Below, in pieces: positions 11,447 through 21,781 of a stretch of DNA of 64,000 bases (positions within the stretch are counted from its first letter, which is position 1; each line of letters opens with the position of its first letter). Made by a program: the position numbers and the translations under genes. A model generated the notes under the pieces. That model was not told the origin of the DNA, ran no database searches, and worked only from the letters and a program-made list of their open reading frames with translations. The DNA is from Kondoa malvinella (taxonomy: Eukaryota > Basidiomycota > Agaricostilbomycetes > Agaricostilbales > Kondoaceae): assembly GCA_039545315.1 (NCBI GenBank), contig BCIM01000006.1:62001-126000 (forward strand), given 5' to 3'.

Positions 11447-12562
11447 ATGGGAGAGCCGTTGTGTTGCTTCAGCCTTGCTCAACTTGTCATGCATCCGCTA
11501 CTTGATTTATTGACCCCTGACCTGCTGATATCAGTCGAAGACGCAGAAGAAGAAGCGAGCTTTTGAATGTCTCATGCGCGCTGGCGCTGATTGCCTGTCG
11601 ACAGGTGTTTGAGCTCTTTGTCGAGTTAAAGTCGAATCCGCCTGCTTTCGAAGGACATGCCCTAGGCTATATCGATCACACTGCGTCTTCCTTGCCAGTG
11701 GAGTTCGATGTGCATCCTTTTCCGTTTCTGTCTTCATGGGTTCCGCGTGCAAAGGGCAAAGCGCGACCGAAGCCTTCTCGGACAATAACTACACAAGTCC
11801 AGCAAAGTGTCGAGACTGTAGCTGCGGCTCATGGCGAAACTAGCTTTGCAAGTGCCTGGCGCTCGACGTGAGCGTACAATCCGTTCCATTCCATGTTTCG
11901 CAGACTCAAGGCTCTTGCGCTTCAGCCTGTATCTGGCGCAGTATCTCCTGCGGCACTCTTTATACCCATCAGCAAATGCTTCAAGCTTGCTAGACCTGTC
12001 TCTTCTCAAGCAAAGTACCATTCTCGAAGTCGGAAGCGGTGTTGGACTGTTGGCGAAAGTGCTCTTCGAAACCGTCCCAGACTTCTCAGCTGGCTATACG
12101 GCATCCGATCAATCGAGCTCTCTACCGCTTCTTAGCAAGAACCTGTCCTCTGTTACTCAAGAGCACCCTAGAGTGCAAGTGCAGGAAATCGATTGGCTGG
12201 ATGTTTCCCGGCTGAGCAAGAGAGGCAAGAGGGCTTTAGAGCGTTATGACCTCATCTTTAGTGGTAAGTAAGCGACTTCCTACACAGTCACGCGAGCTGA
12301 TCCCGTCCGAACACTTCCAGTCGACTGCTTGTACAACGAAGAGCTCGCAGAACCGCTAGCAGACACCCTCAAATATCACATGAACGATTCGACTCTAGCT
12401 TTAGTGGTCGTGGAACTACGAAGTGATTCTGTTACGCGAGCATTCCTCGAGGCCATCTTGGGTGACGGAGATCTCTTAATGCACCGGGTCAAGAGAAACA
12501 CTTTTGGCGACAACCCTTTGAGATCTACTCAATTCGCTGTTTGGTGCATAACGCGGAAGTAG
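11447..12562 (+). CDS. METTL21/Rkm5-like protein-lysine methyltransferase
   Basis: This is a seven-beta-strand SAM-dependent methyltransferase of the Methyltransf_16 type, which methylates lysines in translation factors, ribosomal proteins or chaperones. The SAM-binding motif I is ILEVGSGVGLLAKVLFETV (about 12020). The acidic post-strand block is YTASDQSS, and the family-typical D-C-x-Y motif appears as FSVDCLYNEELAEPL across an intron near 12265-12320. The C-terminus (FAVWCITRK, stop at 12560-12562) is a normal end for this fold. An intron of about 36 bases with a GTGAGC donor (11868-11903) joins the N-terminal part to the SAM domain. The N-terminal region (FELFVELKSN, then VEFDVHPFPFLSSW) resembles Rkm5-like proteins. 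The start at 11447 is uncertain because the first junction near 11570-11605 has no strong donor. The target is unknown. Confidence 0.7.
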
Positions 12563-12673
12563 TGGTTTGTTCGCCTTGTTTTAGTATTTATCCTCGCCCA
12601 CTGATTGCCAACAGAAGTCTTGGCTCCTCATCTACTGCTGGCGAAATCCTTGGCGTAGCCTAGCTCAGCATGA

Positions 12674-13182
12674 ACAACCGCTCTCTGGAGTATCGGATTG
12701 GTTGAGCTGGATGGGCGGATATCGGCTCATGCGACCTTTGTGAAATGGCACCCGTGCATCATCGCGTCATGCAAAGGACTTAGCAGTCGTTCCTATGAAC
12801 AGCTGGAGAGGCTCGAGACGGAGTGCGATCGAGATTGGATCCGTCCAGGTGAGGAACTGTCGATTTGGTGTTCTGGTTGGTCTGACTGAAACGAATGCGT
12901 AGTCTCTTCAAGAAGAGATGTTCGAGCTCTGGAGGTGATTCCTTTACAGCGAGCTGCCAAGCGTAGCTTTGGCTGTCTAGAGTATGTCAAGATTTGCACT
13001 GCTCTCGGAACGGCTGACAGCTATCGTGCAGAATCGATTCACCGCTAGAGGCATCAGTTTGGTTACTTTCACCTCTCAGTGACCAGCTGTTGTCATCCTA
13101 CCTCCTGCAACACTCTTTCGTGATTGAGCAGGACGCTGCGTGCGGGGGTAAAGGGACATGGAAGGGTTTCTGCATAACCTGA
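12674..13182 (+). CDS. Unrecognised multi-exon gene (5' end not found)
   Basis: Three open stretches become one continuous frame once two well-formed introns are removed: 12849-12902 (GTGAGG donor, TCTGACTGAAAC branch, TAG acceptor) and 12982-13031 (GTATGT donor, GGCTGACAG branch, CAG acceptor). The joined product of about 135 residues includes FVKWHPCIIASCKG, YEQLERLETECDRDWIRP, RALEVIPLQRAAKRSFGC, SVWLLSPLSDQLLSSYLL and a C-terminus GGKGTWKGFCIT, ending at TGA 13180-13182. No in-frame ATG is visible in the first stretch, so a first exon must lie upstream, perhaps before the acceptor-like site near 12614. It matches no family I know. It sits between the methyltransferase and RIB3 on the same strand. 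Confidence 0.5.
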
Positions 13183-13363
13183 GGTGCATAGGTGTATTTG
13201 ACACTGACCCGATCGCTTCGAGCCTTTATGCCCATACATGCGAGACTGGCTGTGATATAATAGGCCAGGCCGTGTGGCCGGGCCTGTCTGTCAGCAGATC
13301 TGACGCCTGAAGTTAACTCCGTGATCGGTTATCGAGCAACGACCCTGTCTGATTCAGCGAAAC

Positions 13364-14159
13364 ATGAGCCCGCAGCTGGACAGTATAGAAGATGCCCTAG
13401 CAGCTTTCAAAGCAGGAGAGTTCCTCGTAGTGGTGGACGACATGGATAGAGAGAATGAAGGAGATTTAGTGATCGCTGCCTCGCACATTACAACAGAGAA
13501 GATGGCCTGGCTCATACGGCATTCTAGGCGAGCTGGTCTTGTCCACACAAGTCTTCCGCTTATCTGACTCTGGTTTGTCAAAAGTGGATACATCTGCATA
13601 TGTTTACCTGGCAAGCGGTTGGACGAGCTGCAAATACCTATGATGGTAGAGGACAACACGGAGAAGCACAGGACAGCGTACACGCATACGGTTGACTATA
13701 CAGAAGGTGTGTTCACGAGCTTCGTGCGCCATTTCAGTCAACTTGTACTGAGAACTTTGTACAGGCACCAGCACAGGCATATCAGCGCATGACAGAGCAT
13801 TAACGGCCAGGAAACTAGCGGATCCATCATCTCAAGGGCATCAGTTCAACAGGCCTGGGCATATGGTTCCGTTGCGAGCTCGAGAAGGCGGCGTCCTTAC
13901 AAGGAGAGGGCATACAGAGTCATCAGTCGGTAAGTTAATCCTCATGCTAAGCGTCTTCATGCTGAATCACCCTTGCGCAGACCTTTGCGCATTAACAGGT
14001 CTACCAGAAGCAGGCGTCATCTGTGAATTAGTCAAGCCAGACGACCCGCTAGGAAGCATGGCAAGAAGAGACGACTGTTTCGCCTTTGCAAAACAATGGG
14101 GATTGAAGATGATCAGTATAGAGCAGTTGGTCGAGTACAGGCGGTCAAATAATGCATGA
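13364..14159 (+). CDS. RIB3: 3,4-dihydroxy-2-butanone 4-phosphate synthase
   Basis: This enzyme turns ribulose 5-phosphate into 3,4-dihydroxy-2-butanone 4-phosphate and formate, the four-carbon donor for the lumazine step of riboflavin synthesis. The acidic active-site loop is present as [15 protein letters not shown], followed by ASHIT. After the first intron the frame resumes GYICICLPG, then [17 protein letters not shown], the [17 protein letters not shown] block, [21 protein letters not shown], and [15 protein letters not shown] with [17 protein letters not shown]. The length is about 220-230 residues, normal for the stand-alone fungal enzyme; no GTP cyclohydrolase II domain is fused. The first intron (13528-13584) appears to use a GC donor. 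Two further short introns lie near 13705-13765 and 13931-13979. Confidence 0.95.
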
Positions 14160-14366
14160 TGATTCCCCCTCTTTGATGCTCGTTCAATGCCTGCTCAACG
14201 TAATCAGGATCACTATGCCTACTAGTTTGCTATGTACTTTTCTCGTCTAATGTCGTCCAAGGCTTGATATAACAGGCATGCTCAGTAATTACGCCCTCCA
14301 GATAAAATGCATGATGCAGGATGATCGATGCGGCGTGAGTCTAGTCATAGTTGAAAGTTGCGAGCC

Positions 14367-15823
14367 CTAATATGCACAACACGAGTCAGATAGATGCATT
14401 CGGTCGTATAATCGGGCTGACCTTGACGAGCCAGACGCAGAATATGCGCCTCTTGCTGTAGCATTTGCGCTACGAAGATCCGCTAGCGACATGGAGCTGC
14501 TCATCGAGGGACCAGTACGCGGAACGCCCGATGTAGGAGGATAAGGTGACATCTGTGGTGATGTCTGGAAATCTGGAATTGATCTTGATGCAAATGGGTT
14601 CGGTGTTGGGAGTGGAAGAGATGGCTGCGAGTACAGTGGTTGCTGCACATATTGCGAATACATTGATTGACTTGGTTGTGAGTAGGTTGGGACGGAAGAG
14701 AAACCTTGAAGGTTCTGCATGCCTTCTATCGCTTCGGCTACTGATTCGACATTGCTGGCTACGCCTTTTCGAGCTGCATCTCTGCCGATAGATGGTCCGC
14801 TGGCTATTGGGAGGCGTAGACGACCTTGAGCTTTTGTTGCTCTGAGGCTTTGCATTTGCATTTCAGGCGTATCGACGGTTGGAGAAGCTGTAGGGTAAAG
14901 TTTATTGTATGTCAGGCCACAAGCGCTGATCGAGACCATCAATATACGATCAAGCAGACGACGCAAGCAGCTCACTTGCATCTATCAACATCGAGGCGAT
15001 TCAGTCAGTCATCGCGTGAGTCGGGTCGAGATGCTACACACAGAGTCCGGCCACCCAGAGGACCTCTGTTCGACATGTCAGTATATAATCATAAGATCGC
15101 ATCGGACACGAACCTTCTCCATTCTGGGCTTTGTTGCGACCGATCAGAATGCTTCGTTACGTGATTGATGCGGGAGTCTCACCTGCTTGTCGCTCCACAG
15201 CAAGTGCATTCGTCAATCGCACCTTCTGCTCTTTTTGTTTTACGCGGTTTGCTCTGTCCATGAGGAAAGTAAGACCTTGGCCAGTCTGGGTGTTTAGCCA
15301 AGAAACTCACTCCATCTGCATACCCTGTTGTTGGTGGATTCCGGTAGGACGTTCCCGATCCAGTATCATCTACTCCAAAGCCGTACACTGAGTCTCCTGC
15401 GCTCGTCACACCTGGGATGCTGCCAAATGAAGAAGAGGGTGTTAAAGGCGAACCGAGGGAAGAAAAGCTGGAGCTGCTGTCGTAATAGCTGGAAGTACTA
15501 GAGGTCGGTGAAAGCTGGTCAGAGTGGTACGCTGGATAGCCATATTGTGATGTTGATCGTGAAAGACTTCTTGATTTGTCGCCGCTATATGACTGAATGT
15601 CTGGCAGATCCATGAACGTTGACGGTCGAGGTGGTTCAGGATGAGAGAAGAAGTGAGGCGAGTCTGGATCGTAACTGTTCTCTAGCACTGTGGACAGAGG
15701 TGGGAGAAATTTTGGATCTTGTAGTTGCGGCGGCGGAACAGAGGCGCTCCTGCCTCGTCGGTCGCGAAAGGAAGATGTAGACCAAGGCTGAAAGAACATG
15801 TAAGCAAGTCTAGGCCTTATCAA
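14367..15823 (-). CDS. GATA-type zinc-finger transcription factor
   Basis: The first long exon (from 15823, or the ATG at 15799, MFFQPWSTSS) encodes a Ser/Pro/Tyr-rich region and a basic patch (QSKPRKTKRAEG) just before DECTCCGATS. Splicing then builds one complete GATA finger from short exons at 15128-15114 (15 bases), 15065-15042 (24 bases) and 14981-14976 (6 bases). The joined finger is C-x2-C-x18-C-x2-C, with SPEWRRGPLGG between the cysteine pairs and TLCNACGLTYNKL at its end. The 18-residue loop and SPEWR are typical of the white-collar-2-like fungal class. No PAS domain is visible. The C-terminal region, up to the stop at 14367-14369, is Ser/Gln/Pro-rich. Such proteins bind GATA sites in nitrogen, iron or light responses; which one applies here is unknown. 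Confidence 0.82.
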
Positions 15824-16382
15824 GCAAAGTAGGGAATGAGCAAATCCAAGATAATGAACAAGCTAGAGACGGCATCAGTCGCGCCATTGGGCTCGCTACG
15901 TAGGAATTGACTGAATAGCCGGCTATAAGGAAAACCTTATTCAAATGGGAGAGCACACGAGGCAGGAGGTAAGCACGCAAGGTCAAGTTGCGTACAAGGA
16001 ATTGGCGTTCACAGTACTTGTGCAGACAGGCAGACTAGGAAGAGGCGTCGTTTAGCGGGCTAAATATGCGTGACAAGCCGTCGAGATATGTCAAGATGTA
16101 CTGGCACCTTCCGAGCGAGCAGGAATGACAGACTGTCGACCGCTCTGTAGCTTTGTAGCCGATTGTGCGCTATCTCAAGTCGTCTCCTCGAGTGGAATGT
16201 TGTTGCTTTGGCTGTTTGAGAACAACCGATCAGCATGAGTCAATCATTCCGATGACTTCGAAGCGCTGCGTTTCTGTGCTGCTTAGGAGGGATCTCTAAG
16301 CAGACACAGCGCTGTCACAAGAAACCTCTTCAGCAGCAACACCGGTTGAGAGGTGCCTTTGGTAAATAGAATGCATAGAACG
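15824..16382. other. Intergenic region upstream of the GATA-factor gene
   Basis: About 560 bases lie between the GATA gene and the end of the coiled-coil gene. No coding exon is convincing on either strand. The part next to the GATA gene probably holds its promoter and leader. No repeat or RNA gene was seen. Confidence 0.4.
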
Positions 16383-19271
16383 CTATGTTGGTACGCGGCG
16401 CGCTACAGAGACGCTAGAATACAAGAATCTACAGAAGAGAGATCAGTCGATGGTCATCGAATAAAAGGAAAGGAACACTGACTCTTGAAACCAATAGGAC
16501 CAGCCTGAAGTACCACTTGACATGAAGGGATTGTCTGGATGCAGGGTATTGTATGACAGCCAAAGCTGATGATCATTGGGAACAGGGTTGAACAGGGCTG
16601 AAATTGAGAATCCGCCAAAAGTTCCAAGCAGAAGGCAGACGGTCGAATATAGGACGAATGATGGGGTACTTTCCAATGCCAGAGACATTGCGGCGTGACA
16701 GACTGGACTGATTCGTGGCATAATTGTATTTGCGTAGGGTATTTGGCGGGTCCAGACTTCAAGGTGACGACCAAAAGGACTAGGTCGGACAAAGATGAGA
16801 TCTTTCTGATGGGACTCGGCATACGAAGGCGGATCGTCGACTGGTTCGGTCTGGATACTGCGCTGATCGACCCGTACCAGGTCTGTTTGTGTAGCGTCGT
16901 CAACGAGATCGGCGAGCTGTTCAACGGTTTCGAATACTTGATCATCATGAGGAGCAGAGGAAGGCGTATCACTACTTGCAGTGTTGGAATCGGATTGTAG
17001 TGTCTGTCCGGCAGTCACATGGCGTGTACGGTAGATAATATGCTTCTCGTAGACACCTTCAGGCCTTTTGCCCTTCGACTTTGACTGTGACCGATCATTC
17101 GAACGCTTGACCGACTCCTCATCTTCGGTGACCTCGCCTTCGTCACCTGAGCTTTCATCCGTAGAGGCAATGTCAGAGTCGGTGTGCATTTCTGAGCCTA
17201 GAGTCCGGCGGTTCGGGTGGGTAGCGGTCGCCCTTTGCGGACTATTGCCGGCCAGACTGGCGGAACTTGACGAATGTAATCGGATCCGGGCTGTAAGGGC
17301 TTCTACTTCGAGCTTGAGTGAGTCAATGGTGTTCTGTAGCGCGCAAGTCAGACATGTCCAGCATATCGTATGTCGTGAACGCACCTTAAGTTTACCATTC
17401 TCAAGCTTCTGCAGATCAAGCGAATGTCGCACTTGACGAGCTTCCACAAGGTCTTCTTCGAGCTTCTTGATTTTTGCTTCCGATATACCTTGCTCGTGCA
17501 TCATCTAGCCAGCACATCAGCTCAGCGACTTTCATCTATCCAGGCAGAACTCACTCGAGCGACTTCGCCGTTCGCAACTTGCCCTGCTTCTTCAGCGAAT
17601 CGCAAGTCTTGCTCTTTGCCGCGAATACTGTCTCGTAGTTTGTCGGTCTCTTCTGTAGGATGGAAAACCTCATTTAGCCGTACATCAAGGCATATGATAG
17701 CGCCGACGTACCTCTCTGCTCATCCAGTTGCTTCTTACTGTGCATATGATACTCCCTTTAGCAGAGCGCGCAGCAGATGAATGCGACACGCACATATTGC
17801 CGTACAGCTCTCGCTGTTTATCCAAGCTCTTCTGCACCTGTCCCGTCTCAGCCTCAAACTCTGCTATCTGGCTCAGATAACTCTTTTCCTTCCCTCGCCA
17901 GTCCTTTTCCTCCTTTTTCCTCGTGCTCAATTCGATCTGAGCCTCGTCCAACCGACTTTGCAACTCAAACAGCGTATTTTCTTGATCCAGACTATTCGCT
18001 TCGTTTGCCCGTTCGAGCTCTTTGACCTTCTTTGATGAGTCGGCGAGGAGTTTGAGCATGTGTTGAATATCTTCTGAAGAAGTTTGGTTGCCCATACCTT
18101 GGACGAGGGAGTTGATGGAGGAGAAGGAATCGGGTCGATAAGATAGGCCGCCTGAGCCATTCGCGTTGATCCCGTACGCGCGCAAAAGCTGAGATCCAGG
18201 TCGAGAATGCGAACCGTCTGAGCTTGCACTTTCTACTGATTCAAGTGAACCTTCTCGGAACAGCGGCAGTGATGCCAGATCGGCCTGAGAAGGGTTGTCC
18301 AGAGGTACAGCTGGTGGCGGTGAGAGCGGGTGAGAATGGAAAGAAGTACCGTCGACTGCGACTGCTTCTCCATGACTCGTCTCGCGAAGTTCGGGCATGC
18401 TGACAGAATGTGGAAAGTGGACCTTCTCTTCATCGCCTGGCCACTGCATGTCGTTGTAGGCTGGAATGCCTCTTGTATCGGTCAGAGGCGGGCTAAATGT
18501 CTCATGATCTTCTTCTCTACTGCGACTGCGAGGTGATGCATCTTGACTGGGTTTCCTGGCTTTATGCGCAGCTGGTCTACGAATGGCGGGTCGTCTACTG
18601 ACATCTGTAGGCGTCAAGTCGAGTGGGCTAGACCTTTGTCGAGAAGCAAAAGGGTTATCGAAGGACGTTTCATGCTCGAGACCCAATGTGACTGTTTTCG
18701 CTCTGTGATGAGCAGCTGGTCTACTGGGAGTCTTGAAACTAGATCCGAGTGCATCGTTGTGAGACATCGATCTGGGAAAAGCGGATTGAGGTGTTGTAGG
18801 CGGAAGAGGGGGTGATAACAAGTAAGAGCCTTCGCCTTCGAGTTCCTGCTCGGAAGGCTGCCGACCTCGCCAGCGATCTTCACTTGATATGCCGCTGCCG
18901 ATGGAGACGGGCGAGCTGGGTGGTTCAGGCAAAGGTTTGTCTGCCTCACCGCCATTGGGTGACGGTGATTGCGAGCGAGTCGAATGGGTGAGCTGCGAGA
19001 AGACTTGCACTAGATCACTGGCTGACACGACCATATCTTGAGCTTGTGAGGCCATGGCTTTGAGCCCTTCCATCTCTTCTGCGGTTAACAGAGTGATGCC
19101 TTTTCTCTTCTCGAATGCTGCGACGAGCGAAGGCAGCAGGTCCATAGAGCATGCTTGCTCTCCAGAGTCCGACGTCTGTCGCTTGCTTGCAGGCAGAGAG
19201 TCAAAGATGCTGTTGAGCTGTTCTTGAAGTTCGACAGCTGAACGACGCAGAGGGGACGAGGTGTCCGTCAT
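16383..19271 (-). CDS. Large coiled-coil protein with a C-terminal transmembrane segment
   Basis: I do not recognise a specific orthologue. The first exon (from 19271, MTDTSSPLRRSAVEL) has a short helical region, a long Ser/Pro-rich linker, then a coiled coil from about 18120 (IQHMLKLLADSSKKVKELER onward). Coiled coil continues through exons near 17700-17400 (AKIKKLEEDLVEARQ, LKLEVEALTARI). An acidic/Ser linker follows. One hydrophobic helix lies near the C-terminus (FVLYSTVCLLLGTFGGFS). The last intron may be GTCAGT...CTTCTGTAG (about 16478-16430), giving a C-terminus FLYSSVSVARRVPT with stop at 16383-16385; without it the frame ends at 16443. The layout suggests a tail-anchored tether or organelle-surface coiled-coil protein. 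That is inference from architecture only. Confidence 0.65.
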
Positions 19272-19648
19272 GGCGGGAAGGCAGACAGTGCAGATTGATC
19301 AGCGGTCGTAGTACAGGCAGCAGTCGACAGGCGAAATCAAGGGAGAAAGCGCTTCGACCCCCTCGATTTGGACAAGTCAAGGAGTTCAAACGACAGCAAG
19401 CAGGTATTCCTTCAAAGATGCAAGGGTATATGGAGAACTCGGGTAATCGTGTGTAGCTGCAAAGGTTCGTCGTCTCTTCTCACATAAGTCGTTGTGTCGA
19501 AACAACAGACCCGACGAGCGAAACAGCGTCATCTCTGTCTTTGGTGAGATTCGCATATCTAGATGCAGCGGATAGCCAAGTAATCATGTACAATTCCATG
19601 TCAGTGTTTCCTGTGATGCCCCTCAAATACCCCAGAGTCCGCTTGCAA
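19272..19648. other. Intergenic region between two minus-strand genes
   Basis: About 377 bases should hold the promoter of the coiled-coil gene and the 3' end of the RanBP3-like transcript. No gene was recognised. Confidence 0.35.
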
Positions 19649-21570
19649 TCACACGATGCTGGTTGGCGTAGCGGACCCTCGCGATTCCGTAGCCGAAATA
19701 GCTTCTTTCAAAGCATTGTATAGTTCTTGTGCCATCTGCGCTTGTCCAAACTGTGCAACCGACAACCAGAGTCAGCTGATGTGACAGCAAAGACCCGTTT
19801 GCCGACGCACCTTTGCCAAATATGTCTTGAGACCAGAGTCCAGCACAACAGTGAAGCGGACATATTTGTGCTCGACCAATTCACAATGCATGCCAGAGAA
19901 GATGACCGCATTCAAGATCAATCGATGAGTAGCAACGGCGCGCATCACTGTTACCATCAGCTCAACTTCAACTTCATCCAGACTCGGGCACTCACATAGC
20001 CTCGTCGTGCCTTTCGAGCTTTCTATATCCCTGTTCAACCTCAAAATCCCAATTCCATTCTCTTTATACCCCTCGCCTTCGACCACGAACAATTTTGCTC
20101 TAGCGGAAAACAGACTCTCTTCGCCCTCTTCGCCCGTGACCGAGTCCTGCTCGACAAACAAGGCTTTCTTGCTCTCGTCTAATTCTTCCTTCTGCGGCGG
20201 TGTAGGTTTCGAAGAAGCTGCGGCGAACGGACTGGCTGTCGAGGCATTGGCAAAAGGACTAGCTGACTTGTTTACTGCTGCAAAAGGTGATGCGGGTGTT
20301 GTAGTAGATGATGAAGAGGCTTTAGCGAAAGGGGAAGCGGAAGAGAAGGAAGAAAAGCTGTTGAGAGGTTTTGCTTTAGCAAAGCCGCTGGTTCCGCTAG
20401 CTGCTGCGAAAGGCGATGCAGGCACCACACGACCACTAGGGGCTGCTGATGAAGTGCCCATGCTGGTCGGTGCAGGCTCTTCTAAGCTTCGGTTGATCGC
20501 GCCAGGTGAGAAGAGACTGGTAGGCGCTGAGGTAGCTGGAAGAGATGTAGACGTGCTGGCTGGAGTTGGATGAGGCGCCATAGCTCCGCTCGGCATCGGC
20601 GAAGCACCCCGTTCGGATCGGACATCATCTTCGGCTAGGTTGGATTTGTTCTCGTAGCTAGCTCTCCTCGAATTAGGTGCGATAGATCCAGTCTCCGCCA
20701 TAATAGAGCTAGCAGGCGAAGGAGGTCGTAAGACATCTTCTGAACGTTGTAGAGCAGCCAAATTGGGACGAGAAAGGGCGGGTAAAGCAGAAGATGATTC
20801 AGCTAAGCTTGATGTTATGGCATTCTTGATTGCAGAAGCTGGTGATACTGTCGACATGAAGTTGTTCTGCAGGGAAGCAACCGATATCAACTTTTCTACT
20901 AAAGCGAGATCTAGCGACTACCTACAGAAGAAGGCTTTGCGGGTGTTTGCAAAGCGGCATGCGGATCCATCCCAACTGAATGGGTTGCGGTAGTCGCGGC
21001 AGATTCGCCTAAGTGCATGTCATCTCCATCGCCTATATCAGCTAGCGATCTGTTGCCAACTTCTTCAGCCATATCTTGGGCTTTCATGACAGGCGTCATA
21101 GCTTGATCACTGCCAGCTTCTGAAGGAGTTTCTGATGGAGGCATACCGGCTGTAGTTGACGAAGCAGCTCGACGAGCTTCTCGTTCTGCGGTGGTGAGAT
21201 CTTGTACTTGTTCTCGGATAGCTTTCACCTTTTTGGTTTCAGAGTAGGCTGATGCAGATGCTACGCCCTGTTCATTATCTTCTGGAGGAGTGATTGACCC
21301 TTCTCGTGTGAGAAGTTCTGGAGGTGTTGGCTGAAGTTGCAGTTTGCTGAGGGCAGCAATTAGATGCTGCGACAATTGCTATCCGTCGCCTCACTCACTT
21401 GCGCTTAGTAGGAAGAGACAGAGACGCCGTATCATCATCTGCCTGGGAACACAGTGAAGGCACTTTAGCGCGCTGTGCTGTCATTCACGTAGCTCGCCGA
21501 GACATACAGAAGGCGTAGTCGGCTCAGAGCCAGTCACAGCCTCTCTTGCGCGTTTCCTTGCGCCTGTCAT
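19649..21570 (-). CDS. Ran-binding nuclear export cofactor (RanBP3/Yrb2-like)
   Basis: This protein would bind Ran-GTP and help exportin-1 cargo leave the nucleus. The first exon starts MTGARKRAREAVTGSE at 21570, giving the basic KRxRE start typical of Yrb2. The next exons carry SLSLPTKRK and KKVKAIREQVQDL. A long Ser/Ala/Pro region follows, with repeated SPFA units (about 20220-20420) in place of classical FG repeats. The Ran-binding domain then spans several exons: EESLFSARAKLFVVEGEGYKENGIGILRL in two blocks, TTRL, VMRAVATHRLILNAVIF and KYVRFTVVLDSGLKTYLAKF. The last exon reads AQMAQELYNALKEAIS and ends at 19649-19651. The RanBD near the C-terminus, rather than alone or in tandem, favours RanBP3/Yrb2 over RanBP1; Nup2-like is the other option. 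Confidence 0.82.
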
Positions 21571-21781
21571 TTCTTCAAAAATCAACATCCCCGAGCTGAA
21601 ATCTCGCGCAGGAGAGCCGCACCAGTCTCAATCTCTTTAGACGCTGTCTTGCTGTGCTGCGGTGCTTGCAATTCGCCCTTTTCTGCTTCCATAGCTCTTA
21701 TGTATGACTTGGTGCGAAACGAATACACCGACTTCTTCTCGGAATAGTAAATCAGTGGCAAAATAGCATATGTATGTATAT

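Noticed and set aside
15250..15320. A 25-base GT...AG intron in the first GATA exon (GTGAGT donor, CCCAG acceptor)
   Set aside because: The unspliced frame runs straight through into the basic patch and the first two finger cysteines, and removal would shift the frame.
20007..20573. 188-residue plus-strand open frame rich in Ala, Leu and Glu
   Set aside because: It is the exact antisense shadow of the Ser/Ala/Pro linker of the RanBP3-like gene.
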